DNA from: DATFQI01 sp963816955
Lineage (GTDB): Bacteria > Actinomycetota > Thermoleophilia > Solirubrobacterales > Solirubrobacteraceae
Reading direction: 5' to 3'
Length of the DNA stretch: 64,000 nucleotides
Assembly (NCBI GenBank): GCA_963816955.1
Contig: CAWFME010000007.1
Span: 332,292 to 396,291 of the forward strand
Both the position numbers and the translations under genes were made by a program. The notes under the pieces were generated by a model. It ran no database searches and was not told where the DNA came from. It was given only the letters and a program-made list of their open reading frames with translations. This document shows positions 48,071 through 56,288 of this stretch, in pieces; the stretch's first letter is position 1; each line of letters opens with the position of its first letter.

Positions 48071-48340
48071 TCAACCGGGCTCGGAGCGCAGCAAGAGTTG
48101 CTTGAGCGCCGCGGCGACGGTGTCGCGGGGCCCGCGCCGGACGAGCCCGGCCCGTTCGAGGCGGTCGAGCCGTGAGGTCATCGCGCCCGAGGTGATCAGC
48201 GAGGAACGCGCGAGGTCCCTGGGGTTCGTGCCCGCGACGTCGCCGCGCCGTCGCAGGGTGTTGAGGACGCCACCTACGACCCGGGCGACCTGTTCCGGGG
48301 CAACCATCACATCCCCGCCGTCCACGTGAGAAAGGCGCAC
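48071..48340 (-). CDS. Short MarR-type winged-helix protein
   Basis: 89 aa with only the DNA-binding core of MarR proteins: 'GTNPRDLARSSLITSGAMTS' and 'RLDRLERAGLVRRGPRD', the recognition helix and wing. The dimerisation helices that normally flank it are missing on both sides, so it is either a minimal regulator or a truncated relic. Start overlaps the promoter region of the divergent VOC gene, its likely target. A shorter start at 'MVAPEQ' is possible. Confidence 0.55.
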   Translation of the reverse strand: MRLSHVDGGDVMVAPEQVARVVGGVLNTLRRRGDVAGTNPRDLARSSLITSGAMTSRLDRLERAGLVRRGPRDTVAAALKQLLLRSEPG

Positions 48341-48342
48341 CG

Positions 48343-48789
48343 ATGAGCAACGACCGCACGGCCCGGTTCCCCCACCCCGAGGAGGGGATCCTGCTCACGC
48401 ACTTCATCGTCTCCGACGACGTCGAGCGCTCGCGCTGTTTCTACACCGACGTGCTCGGCGGCGAGCCGATCATGGCCGGCGAGCCGTCGTTCGTCGCCCT
48501 CGCCAACGGCTGGATAATCATCAACGGCGGCGGCGGTCCGACCGAGGACAAGCCGAGCGTCACGCTCGAGGCGCCGACCGACCTGGGCCGGACGAGCAGC
48601 TTCCTGAACATCCGTGTGGCGGACATCCAGGCGACCTACGCCGAATGGAGCGCCCGCGGCGCCGAGTTCCTCACGCCGCCCCAGGACCGCGGAGGCGAGA
48701 TCCGCTGCTACCTGCGCGACCCGGACGGCCACCTGATCGAGGTCGGCGAGACGAGCCCCGCGTTCCTCGAGCTGGCCGCCCGAGGCTAG
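48343..48789 (+). CDS. VOC-superfamily (glyoxalase-like) protein
   Basis: 148 aa. Paired beta-alpha-beta-beta-beta halves: 'LTHFIVSDDVERSRCFYTDV', 'GGEPIMAGEPSFVALANGWI' and 'TSSFLNIRVADIQATYAEWS', 'EIRCYLRDPDGHLIEVGETS'. Metal-ligand positions keep H (in LTHF), and E at 'LIEVGE'. Substrate unknown; members detoxify aldehydes, antibiotics or aromatic compounds. Divergent to the MarR-like gene, a classic repressor/target pair. Confidence 0.87.
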   Translation: MSNDRTARFPHPEEGILLTHFIVSDDVERSRCFYTDVLGGEPIMAGEPSFVALANGWIIINGGGGPTEDKPSVTLEAPTDLGRTSSFLNIRVADIQATYAEWSARGAEFLTPPQDRGGEIRCYLRDPDGHLIEVGETSPAFLELAARG

Positions 48790-48793
48790 GCCG

Positions 48794-49084
48794 TCAGGCG
48801 GCGGGCTTCTCCCAGACCGACACGTGGCTGCGGCTCTGGTCGGTCAGGGGCGCGCCGTGCCAGTCGGCCCAGCGGTCGCGCAGCAGCAGGCCGGCGATCC
48901 GGGCCATGAGGTCGAGCTCGGACGGCCACACGTAGCGGAACGGGACCCACTTGTGACGGATGCCGTCGTCCGTGGCCATGAGGTGGTGCGAGACCTGCCG
49001 CTGCTCGACGACCTCGAACTCGTCGATCCCCCAGTAGCCGTCCTCGACGCCGATGACGTTGCCGCGCTCGCCGCCCAAGGGTAA
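48794..49084 (-). pseudogene. SAM-dependent methyltransferase, 5'-truncated remnant
   Basis: The frame encodes only the C-terminal third: 'DGYWGIDEFEVVEQRQVSHH', 'WVPFRYVWPSELDLMARIAG' and 'SRSHVSVWEKPAA', which is the ending of class I methyltransferases of this region's taxa. The SAM-binding Rossmann part is absent; its place is taken by the membrane protein gene. No start codon is reasonable. A real truncation rather than a frameshift. Confidence 0.6.
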
Positions 49085-49092
49085 GGGGCGGC

Positions 49093-49812
49093 TCAGTCGG
49101 CGGCGCGTGCCGGGTGGCCGCGGAGCATGTCCAGCTCGAAGCCCTTGGCCAGCCACGATGCGCCGAAGGCCATGAGTGAGACCGACTCGCCGATCAGCAG
49201 CGACGTCCGCGGCCCCGAGTCGGTGATCTCGGTGATGCCCATGAAGAGCAGTGCCGCGGCGATGATCGCGGCGCACGCGAAGTGGTAGATCCGCCAGAAC
49301 CCGGGGCTGAAGCGCTGGGAGCGTGCGGGCCGGCTGCCCTCGCGCAGGCCGAAGGTCACGCTCAGCACGGCGAGGCAGAGCAGGAACACCGCCGCGGCCG
49401 CGAAGTGCAGCTGAGCGCAGAGGGCCTCGCCCAGCCGCTCTTGCAGTGGGGAGAGGGTTCCTCCTGTCCGCACCCTCGGAGGGAACAGGGCGACGAGGAT
49501 GACCGTGAGCCCGGCCAGGACGCTGAGCGTGTTGTCCAGGTTGCGCTCGGCGACCTTGTAGGCGAGCAGGAAGGTCCCGATCGCGCAGATCGTCCCGACC
49601 ATCAGGTCCCGCACGCCCGAGTAGTAGTAGGCGCTGAGCGAGCTGCGCGGGAACGGGGCGCCGTCGAACCACAGGCCGTCGGTGAGCACGAGCACGACGG
49701 GCAGCGCGATGCCGAGCGCGCCGACGGCCGCGCGCATGAGCAGGTAGGACCGCACGTACCGCGCGTGCGCCGGGTCCTGGGGCCGCGGGGGCACCGTCGT
49801 GATGGGGGCCAT
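49093..49812 (-). CDS. Integral membrane protein, six or more helices
   Basis: 239 aa from 'MAPITTVPPRPQDPAHARYV'; an ATG 54 bases upstream is also in frame. Hydrophobic segments: 'MRAAVGALGIALPVVLVLT', 'DLMVGTICAIGTFLLAYKV', 'TLSVLAGLTVILVALFPP', 'LHFAAAAVFLLCLAVLSVTF', 'YHFACAAIIAAALLFMGI' and 'LLIGESVSLMAFGASWLAKG'. The 'LSAYYYSGVRDLMVG' motif between helices 1 and 2 is characteristic of an unnamed DUF998-like group. No enzymatic residues are clear. Confidence 0.7.
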   Translation of the reverse strand: MAPITTVPPRPQDPAHARYVRSYLLMRAAVGALGIALPVVLVLTDGLWFDGAPFPRSSLSAYYYSGVRDLMVGTICAIGTFLLAYKVAERNLDNTLSVLAGLTVILVALFPPRVRTGGTLSPLQERLGEALCAQLHFAAAAVFLLCLAVLSVTFGLREGSRPARSQRFSPGFWRIYHFACAAIIAAALLFMGITEITDSGPRTSLLIGESVSLMAFGASWLAKGFELDMLRGHPARAAD

Positions 49813-49960
49813 GAACCGGGGCGCCGCCACGCCGACATCCTTCCGGACGGCGACCCGCCTCGCCAACCACCGGACGGCTGCGCCGCCAGGGTCGCCGATC
49901 GGGCACGTCAGCGTGCGAACCTCCGGTGGAGGGGCCTTTAGCAGCGGGCCGCGGCACGGG

Positions 49961-49990
49961 TTGACGGCGCGGAAGCGGCCGGGCTAGCGT
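49961..49990 (+). promoter_or_regulatory. Promoter of the protease gene: TTGACG-N18-TAGCGT
   Basis: -35 TTGACG (49961-49966), 18-base spacer, -10 TAGCGT (49985-49990). The transcription start would be at about 49997, just ahead of the AGGAGGAG ribosome-binding site (49997-50004) and GTG at 50009. This is the best housekeeping-type promoter seen in the window. Confidence 0.65.
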
Positions 49991-50008
49991 CGGCGCAGGA
50001 GGAGCGAC

Positions 50009-50986
50009 GTGAGCACCAGCGCAGCCGACGATCCCACCGACCGGGTCCGCGACCTGGTCGACGAGATCGCCAACCTGGTCGCGGGCGACGATCCCGCGGC
50101 GTACGCCGGGACGGTCGTCGCGCTCCTCAACGTCGCCGGCGAGCTCGTCGACGCCCCCGGCGAGCAGCGCGGCCGGCTCGCCATGCACCAGCTCGGCCGG
50201 CAGCGCCAGCGCGGCCGCCGGGCGATGGCGGTCCCGGAGCAGCCCGGCGCCGAGAGCATCTGGACCGACGAGCGCTTCCTGGCGAACTTCCGGAGCATGG
50301 TGCGCGACCGCCAGCGCATCGTGGGCGGCACGCCGACCTCCGGGTACCCGGACTGCGTCGCGGTCGGGGACGGCGACCGCTGGTGCTGCTCGGGCACGCT
50401 CGTGGCCCCGAACCTCGTGGTCACCGCGGGGCATTGCGACGACGCCGGCTGCTCCAGCCGCGTGCTGTTCGGCGAGGACACGAACCCGGAGGGCGCGGGC
50501 CGCGTGGTCGGAGTGGCCGAGGCCCACGTGCACCCGGACTACATCCAGGACGGCGCGTCGGATCTCACGGCGCTGCTGCTGAGCGAGTCGGTCGGCGACG
50601 TCCCGCCGCGCGGCATCGCCGCGCGCGAGACGCTCGACGGCGCGAGCGTGATCCGGCTCGTCGGCTTCGGGAACGTGGACGTGTTCGCCTCGGTGGGCTA
50701 CGGCGTCAAGCGCGTGGTCGACGTGCCGCTCGCCTCCTCGGACCCGCGCTTCGGGGCCGATCCCGAGCTGGAGTTCGTCGCCGGCCAGCCGTTCCTGGAC
50801 CGTGACTCGTGCACGGGCGACAGCGGCGGCCCGGCGTACGTCGCGGCCGACGGCGACTGGTTGCTCGCCGGAGCGACCTCGCGAGCGACGAGCAGCTCGA
50901 TCCGGCCGTGCGGCGACGGCGGGATCTACGAGCGCATGCACGCGTTCGAGGGCTGGCTGCGCTCGATCCCGGGCGCGGAGTTCTGA
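50009..50986 (+). CDS. Trypsin-like serine protease zymogen without signal peptide
   Basis: 325 aa. Residues 1-102 are a helical, charged prosegment with no signal or Tat motif. Then the classic zymogen junction R103-IVGG, H142 in 'VTAGHC', D185 in 'GASDLTALL' and S272 in 'SCTGDSGGPAY'. D266, six before the serine, gives trypsin-like Arg/Lys specificity. Six or more cysteines suit disulfides outside the cell. Export without a signal must use another route, or the start is wrong, but AGGAGGAG 4 bases before the GTG and the promoter fit this start. First of a possible three-gene protease operon. Confidence 0.9.
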   Translation: MSTSAADDPTDRVRDLVDEIANLVAGDDPAAYAGTVVALLNVAGELVDAPGEQRGRLAMHQLGRQRQRGRRAMAVPEQPGAESIWTDERFLANFRSMVRDRQRIVGGTPTSGYPDCVAVGDGDRWCCSGTLVAPNLVVTAGHCDDAGCSSRVLFGEDTNPEGAGRVVGVAEAHVHPDYIQDGASDLTALLLSESVGDVPPRGIAARETLDGASVIRLVGFGNVDVFASVGYGVKRVVDVPLASSDPRFGADPELEFVAGQPFLDRDSCTGDSGGPAYVAADGDWLLAGATSRATSSSIRPCGDGGIYERMHAFEGWLRSIPGAEF

Positions 50987-50999
50987 CGGCGGGGCCGAG

Positions 51000-51341
51000 G
51001 TGTCCGACCGGCCCAACGAGTTCCTCGTCCTCCTCGGCGACGAGCGCGGGGTCGACGGCCTCGAGGGCCTGACGGAGCCGGTGCGGGTCACCCAGGTCGG
51101 CTCGCCGCGGCTCGCGATCGTCGAGGGCTCGGACGCGGCGCGGACGGCGCTGCGCGCGACGGATGCCGTCGCGGCGGTGGCGGGCCCGGGGGAGGCGCTG
51201 GCGGGCGGGGCCGAGCTCACGGCGCAGGAGCAACTGTTCGCGGATGCGTGGTCGCAGCGGACGGGCGAGGCGCGCCGCGGCGACGGGCTCGCCTGGGACG
51301 CGCCGGGCTACGCGCCGCCCGACCCGGCCGCGGAGGATTGA
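51000..51341 (+). CDS. Small protein with inhibitor-I9/prodomain-like N-terminus
   Basis: 113 aa starting at GTG 13 bases after the protease stop. 'EFLVLLGDERGVDGLEGLTE' and 'PVRVTQVGSPRLAIVEGSDA', then 'ALRATDAVAAVAGPG', give the beta-alpha-beta-beta-alpha-beta order of ferredoxin-like subtilase prodomains (I9). The C-terminus ('LFADAWSQRTGEARRGDGLA') is helical and acidic. Such folds chaperone or inhibit proteases; placement between two protease genes suggests the same. Fold match is by pattern, not by a strong motif. Confidence 0.55.
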   Translation: MSDRPNEFLVLLGDERGVDGLEGLTEPVRVTQVGSPRLAIVEGSDAARTALRATDAVAAVAGPGEALAGGAELTAQEQLFADAWSQRTGEARRGDGLAWDAPGYAPPDPAAED

Positions 51342-51366
51342 GCAAGCGAGGCGAAGGGAGCACACG

Positions 51367-53541
51367 ATGGCCGGAGATCTCGAACTTCACGAACGGGTCC
51401 TCGTCCACCCCGAACGGCTCCCGGCCGCCGCCGAGAGCGCGGCGGCCGTCACCACCCTCAGCGGCGGCGTGACGCACGAGTACGGCCCCCGGGTCGTCAT
51501 CGCGGCGCTGCCGCCCAGCGCGGAGCCGGCCGTCAGGGCCCAGATGCCCGAGGTCGCGATGGAGGCGGCGCCGGCCGCGCTCCCCGACGAGCTGACGAGC
51601 GACCTCGACGAGGTGGGATCGATGGGGCTCGCGGCCTTCGCGCTGCGGGAGTCCGGCGCGTACGCCAAGGCGAAGGCGAAGCGCAAGCTGGACGGCGAGG
51701 ACTGGGGCGAGGCCGACGCGGATGCGCCTGACGTCCATGAGGGCCCGCTGGCGGAGTCGCTCGCCGCCGAGGCGGAGGCCGCCGCGGCGACGAGCGCGCG
51801 ACTGACGGGCAAGGTGGCCGTCGCGATCGTGATCGTCGAGGGGCCGGCCGCCGCGCTGAAGTTCAGCGCCGACGAGCGCACCAAGGTCGTGGCCGAGGTC
51901 CAGAACGGGCTCTCGTGGCTCGGCAGCCAGAGCTCGCCGGCGGGCATCTCATGGAGCTATGACATCCGGGTCGTCACGCTGGACGTCGCCGCCGGGCCCG
52001 CCAACCAGACGTCCGAGCAGAAGGAGGCGCGTTGGCGCGACCCGGCGATGGCGCAGCTGGGGCACGGGCCCGGGCTCGCGGGCGTGCGCGCGTTCGTCGA
52101 GGCGATGCGGACGCGGCTCGGGACGGACTGGGGCTACTGCGCGTTCTTCACGAAGTATCCGCTCGGGCATTTCGCGTACGCGTCGATCGGCGGGCCGCGC
52201 CTCGTGATGGAGTACGCCAACGACGGCTGGGGCCCGGACAACATCGACCGGGTGTTCGCGCACGAGACCGGGCACATCTTCGGCGCGCCCGACGAGTACG
52301 CGGCCAGCGGTTGCGACTGCGGCGGCTCGTGGGGGCACTTCGGCGTCCCCAACACGAACTGCATCAACTGCGCGCCCGGCGGCGGCGTGAGCTGCATCAT
52401 GCGCTCCAACGAGTGGGCGATGTGCCCGTACACGCCCTACCACCTCGGGTTCCCGCAGGGCCAGCGCTACTCCGGCGTCTACCTGCCCGGCACGGAGAGC
52501 TACGGCCTGTGGCTCAACGCGTCGTGGGCTCCCTTCCAGGCCAAGTGGCAGGAGTGGAGCAACCAGGGCCTGCGTCTGGTCGACCTCGAGGTCACCGAGA
52601 TCGGCGGCCAGGCCCGCTACTCGGGCGTCTTCCGGGCGGGCACGGGCCCGTACGCGCTGTGGGTCGGCGCGGACTGGGCGAGCTTCCAGGCCAAGTGGCA
52701 GCAGCTCAGCGGTCAGGGCCTGCGTCTGATCGATCTCTCGATCTCCCAGATCGGCGGCCAGGCCCGCTACTCGGGCGTGTTCCGCGCGGGCACGGGCCCG
52801 TACGCGCTGTGGGCCAACGCCGACTGGCCGAGCTTCCAGGCCAAGTGGCAGCAGTTCAGCGGGCAGGGCATGCGGCTGGCCGACCTGGAGGTCTCCACGG
52901 CGGGCGGGCAGCTGCGCTACTCGGGCGCGTTCATCGCCGGCAGCGGCGCCTATGCGCTGTGGGTCAACGCCGACTGGCCGAGCTTCCAGGCCAAGTGGCA
53001 GCAGTTCAGCGGCCAAGGCCTGCGCTTGACCGACCTCGAGGTCCGCAACGTCGGCAACCAGGTCCGCTACTCCGGCGTCTTCGCGGCCGGCAGCGGCGGC
53101 CACGCGCTGTGGGCGGACGCGGACTGGGCGAGCTTCCAGGCCAAGTGGCGGGAGCTGAGCGGGCAGGGCCTGCGGCTCGTGGATCTCGCGATCCGCCCGA
53201 CCGGCATCGAGGTCCTCGCGAGCCAGGCAGGCGGCCTCACGGCGGCCGCCGACGGCGCGGGGATGGGCTTCGCGTCCGTCGGCGGCGTCGAGTTGGACGC
53301 GGGCACGGCCGCCGGCGGCGGCGCGGGGTTCGGGGCCGTCACGGGCGGCGCCGGGCTCGGGGGCACCGCCGGCGCAGCGAGCGCGGAGGGCGCGGAGGGC
53401 TTCGGGGAGCAGGTCCTGCTCGGGGAGGCGCCGGCGCCCGCCGGCGGCGACGAGGCGGCCGGCTTCGGCGAGGCGGTGCTCGAGGGCGCGGCACCCGGCG
53501 AGACCGGCGCCCAGGGCTTCGGCGGGGTCGTCATGGACTGA
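51367..53541 (+). CDS. Zinc metalloprotease with five BTRD1 repeats, no signal peptide
   Basis: 724 aa. N-terminal about 150 residues are helical and charged. The metalloprotease domain has 'RVFAHETGHIFGAPDEYA' (H299, E300, H303 and D309: HExxHxxGxxDE) and many cysteines in 'CDCGGSWGHFGVPNTNC'. From residue 367 come five units of exactly 50 aa, 'RYSGVFRAGTGPYALWVGAD' then WASFQAKWQ, the bacterial tandem repeat domain 1, which may bind a glycan or protein. The tail has three GFGxxVL/M copies ('AEGFGEQVLLGEAP', 'AGFGEAVLEGAAP'), possibly a sorting tag. Belongs with the protease and the I9-like gene. Confidence 0.85.
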   Translation: MAGDLELHERVLVHPERLPAAAESAAAVTTLSGGVTHEYGPRVVIAALPPSAEPAVRAQMPEVAMEAAPAALPDELTSDLDEVGSMGLAAFALRESGAYAKAKAKRKLDGEDWGEADADAPDVHEGPLAESLAAEAEAAAATSARLTGKVAVAIVIVEGPAAALKFSADERTKVVAEVQNGLSWLGSQSSPAGISWSYDIRVVTLDVAAGPANQTSEQKEARWRDPAMAQLGHGPGLAGVRAFVEAMRTRLGTDWGYCAFFTKYPLGHFAYASIGGPRLVMEYANDGWGPDNIDRVFAHETGHIFGAPDEYAASGCDCGGSWGHFGVPNTNCINCAPGGGVSCIMRSNEWAMCPYTPYHLGFPQGQRYSGVYLPGTESYGLWLNASWAPFQAKWQEWSNQGLRLVDLEVTEIGGQARYSGVFRAGTGPYALWVGADWASFQAKWQQLSGQGLRLIDLSISQIGGQARYSGVFRAGTGPYALWANADWPSFQAKWQQFSGQGMRLADLEVSTAGGQLRYSGAFIAGSGAYALWVNADWPSFQAKWQQFSGQGLRLTDLEVRNVGNQVRYSGVFAAGSGGHALWADADWASFQAKWRELSGQGLRLVDLAIRPTGIEVLASQAGGLTAAADGAGMGFASVGGVELDAGTAAGGGAGFGAVTGGAGLGGTAGAASAEGAEGFGEQVLLGEAPAPAGGDEAAGFGEAVLEGAAPGETGAQGFGGVVMD
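52465..53214 (+). repeat. Five in-gene tandem repeats of 150 bp
   Basis: CGCTACTC(C/G)GGCG marks unit starts at 52465, 52615, 52765, 52915 and 53065, an exact 150-base step with no indels. Each unit encodes a 50-residue BTRD1 module with the invariant 'SFQAKW' core. Divergence between units is mostly in the second half. Confidence 0.9.
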
Positions 53542-53568
53542 CGCGCGAGGCCTCATCATGCTGGCGGC

Positions 53569-55089
53569 ATGAGCGACGGCGTCCAACAGATCGTGCTCGA
53601 CGGCCGGACGCTCACCCCGGCCGGGGTGGTGGCGATCGCGCGCGGCCGCGCGCAGGCCCGGATGAGCGCTTCCGCGCGCGAGCGCAACGCCGCCGCCGAG
53701 CGGCTCGTCCTGCGCTTGCTCGAGAGCGGTGAGCTGCTCTACGGCACGAGCACCGGCGTCGGCGTCCTGCGCTCCGCACCCTCGGCGCTGGAGGACCCCG
53801 GCGACCACCAGTGGCGGCTCGTGCGCAGCCACGCGGGCGGCGGCGGCGCCGCGCTCCCGGTGGAGGTGGTGCGGGCGGCGATGGCGGTGCGCGCCAACCA
53901 GATCGGCGCGGGCGGCGCCGGGATCGGCGAGGCGCTGCTGGACGGGCTGCTCGACATGCTGCGCGCCGGCGTCACGCCGCTCGCGCGCGAGCTCGGCTCC
54001 CTCGGCACCGGCGACCTGACGGTGCTGGCCGAGATCGGCGTCGCGCTCGGCGGCGAGGGCCGCTGCTGGGTCGGCGACGACGCGCTGCCGACCGCCGAGG
54101 CGATGGAGGCGCACGGCCTCACGCCGATCAGATACGGGCCGCGCGACGGCATCGGCTTCATGAGCTCCAACGCGGTCAGCATCGGCCAGGCAGCGCTCGT
54201 CTTCCACGACGCGACCCGCCTGCTGGACTCCGCGCTCGCGGTCGCCGCGCTCTCCTACGAGGCCGTCGACGCCGATCTCGCCGTGCTCGACCCGCGCGTG
54301 CACGCGGTGCGCCCGCACCACGGGCAGTACGAGGTGGCGCGGCGCCTGCGCGAGCTGCTCGGCGACTTCGAGCCGCGCGAGCGCAGCTCCGGCCGCAGGG
54401 TGCACGACTCGTTCGTGTTCCGCTGCGTGCCGCAGGTCGAGGGCCCGCTGCTCGAGGCGCTGGACCGCCTCGAGACGGTGCTCGCGATCGAGCTCAACGT
54501 CGCCGGCGAGAACGCGCTGATGCTGCCGCGCGACGGCGTGGCGCTGCCCAACGGGAACTTCCACGCCGGCGTGCTGACGCTCGCGCTCGACGCGGTCCGC
54601 GGCGCCATGGCGCAGTCGGCGTCGCTGGTGGCCGCGCGCGTGAGCGCGCTGCTGGACCCGGAGGTCACCGGCCTCGCGCCCCAGCTCGCGCAGGACCCTG
54701 GCCCCGACTCCGGAGCGATGATCATGGAGTACACGGCGCACGCCGCGGCCGCCGAGGTCCGCTCGCTCGCCGCGACCGCAGCCTCCCAGACCACGTCCGT
54801 GCAGTCGGGGATCGAGTCGCACGCCAACTTCGCCGGGCACTCGTCCCGGCGCACGTCGGACGCGCTGGGGCGGATGGCCGTCGCCGTCTCGGCCGAGCTC
54901 GTGCTCGCCGTCCGGGCGCTGCGGATCCGCGGCGTCACGCCGCGCGGCGCCGGCGTCCGCGCGCTGTTCGAGGCCGCCGACGCCTGCCTGGACCCGGACC
55001 TCGCCGACCGGCCGCTCTCCGGCGACCTCGAGGCCGCGCGGCTGCTGCTGTTCGACGACGCGCTCTGGTTGAAGTCAGAGCGCGGCTGA
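53569..55089 (+). CDS. Aromatic amino acid lyase (HAL/PAL) family protein lacking the MIO triad
   Basis: 506 aa, normal family length. 'LLYGTSTGVGVL' (Tyr base loop), 'VRANQIGAGGAGIGEALLDG', 'GSLGTGDLTVLAEIGVALGG', 'FRCVPQVEGPLLEALDRLET', 'ELNVAGENALMLP' and 'LPNGNFHAGVLTLALDAVRG' follow the lyase in order. Active enzymes have ASG within GSVGASGDLAPLAH, which cyclises to the MIO electrophile. Here the same place reads GSLG-T147-G148-D, one residue short and without the Ala-Ser-Gly. It may use a different chemistry or be non-catalytic. It follows the metalloprotease gene by 27 bases. Confidence 0.8.
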   Translation: MSDGVQQIVLDGRTLTPAGVVAIARGRAQARMSASARERNAAAERLVLRLLESGELLYGTSTGVGVLRSAPSALEDPGDHQWRLVRSHAGGGGAALPVEVVRAAMAVRANQIGAGGAGIGEALLDGLLDMLRAGVTPLARELGSLGTGDLTVLAEIGVALGGEGRCWVGDDALPTAEAMEAHGLTPIRYGPRDGIGFMSSNAVSIGQAALVFHDATRLLDSALAVAALSYEAVDADLAVLDPRVHAVRPHHGQYEVARRLRELLGDFEPRERSSGRRVHDSFVFRCVPQVEGPLLEALDRLETVLAIELNVAGENALMLPRDGVALPNGNFHAGVLTLALDAVRGAMAQSASLVAARVSALLDPEVTGLAPQLAQDPGPDSGAMIMEYTAHAAAAEVRSLAATAASQTTSVQSGIESHANFAGHSSRRTSDALGRMAVAVSAELVLAVRALRIRGVTPRGAGVRALFEAADACLDPDLADRPLSGDLEAARLLLFDDALWLKSERG

Positions 55090-55155
55090 CCTCCCGATTA
55101 TGGTGCACGGATAACCTGCGGGCGTCCACCCAGCCGCCGTTGACTCCGGCGCCCC

Positions 55156-56288
55156 TCACGGCGCGTCGGGCGCGAGGGTTGCGGGCATCGGCCCGGTGTT
55201 GAGGATCGTGGCGATCTGCTCGGCGCGCTGGCTCGACAGGCCGCCCGAGATCTGGGCGCCGCGCTTGCCGTCGATGCCGTCCGGGACCTCCTGGTAGTGG
55301 ATGAACGGCACGGCGACGAGCCGGTCGTCGAGGACGATCGCCATGTGCTGCGAGGTGCGCAGCGGGTCGTCTCCCGGCCGGGAGGCGTCCGAACCCCGCT
55401 GGGCGATCTCGCGCGTGAGCGAGTGGAAAGCGCTGCGCCCGGACGACGTGAAGTCGAACGCGACGATGGGATCGCCGGTGCCGGGATCGGTCTCCGCGCG
55501 GGCGCGCGAGATCTCGTCGTTGCCGAGGGCCGCCCCGTCGCCGAGCACGTAGAAGCGTCCGGGCCCGGCACCCTCCGCCTGCACGACGCGCACGCCGCCG
55601 GGCACCTCGACCACGCGCGCTCCCGCGGGCTCCGCGCCGCCGCCGGTGAGGGCCTCGCGCGTCCACTGCGGGCCCGCGAGCACCTTCTGCGCGGTGTCGT
55701 CGACGAGCCACAGCGCCGCCGGCCCGTCCGTGCTGCGGGCCTTCGCGGCCCGCGCCACGGCCTCGTACTGGGAGACCGTCGCGACCTGGCCGGCCCCGGG
55801 GCCGCCGGTGACGCTCTCGTCACCGGGCACCGGCCGCCCGTCGGGCCCGAGCACGCTCGTCTCCCAGTCGTAGATCGCGAGCCGGCCGGGAATGGCCAGC
55901 GCGGCGACCGTGCCGAGCCCGGAGCCGTCGACGTCCACGCCCACGCGCTCGCCCGCCACCGACACGGTGGCGCCGTCGACGCCGGCCGCGGCGATCCGCT
56001 CGCGCAGCACGTCGGCCGAGCGCTCCGCGGCAGCGGCCGCGTCTCCGCCGGGGACCGACTCGACGCTGTAGGAGAGCGCCGTGCCGGGCGGCAGGGAGGC
56101 GACGGGCCGGTCGTCGTCGACGATCTGGATGGTCTGAACGGCGAGCACCACGGCCGCCGCGACCACGGCGGCGGCGAGCACGAGCGCGACGCGCGCGGGG
56201 CGCACCCGGGCCGGCGCCGCTGCCCGGCATGCTCCCGGGCCGCCGCGTCGACGAGCTCCTGGCGCAGGCGCGGGATGTACTCGCTCAT
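55156..56288 (-). pseudogene. SecD-P1-like single-helix protein, one frameshift
   Basis: Starts 'MSEYIPRLRQELVDAAAREH', the frame breaks in a CCGGG near 56225, and resumes 'AAAPARVRPARVALVLAAAV' with one membrane helix. The rest is extracytoplasmic and has SecD first-domain features: 'ADVLRERIAAAGVDGATVSV', 'IVAFDFTSSGRSAFHSLTRE', 'MAIVLDDRLVAVPFIHYQEV' and 'SSQRAEQIATILNTGPMPAT'. It has none of SecD's five export helices, so it cannot be the translocase. The ATG overlaps the sigma factor stop; N-terminal cytoplasmic tail plus one helix could make it an anti-sigma-like partner. Confidence 0.7.

Noticed and set aside
52465..53214. CRISPR array
   Set aside because: Repeats are 150 bp, contiguous, in frame and encode a protein domain; no spacers or cas genes.
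51949..54840. Open frame of 963 codons opposite the metalloprotease and lyase genes
   Set aside because: It runs across two plus-strand genes and their gap and repeats with the 150-bp units; no motif.
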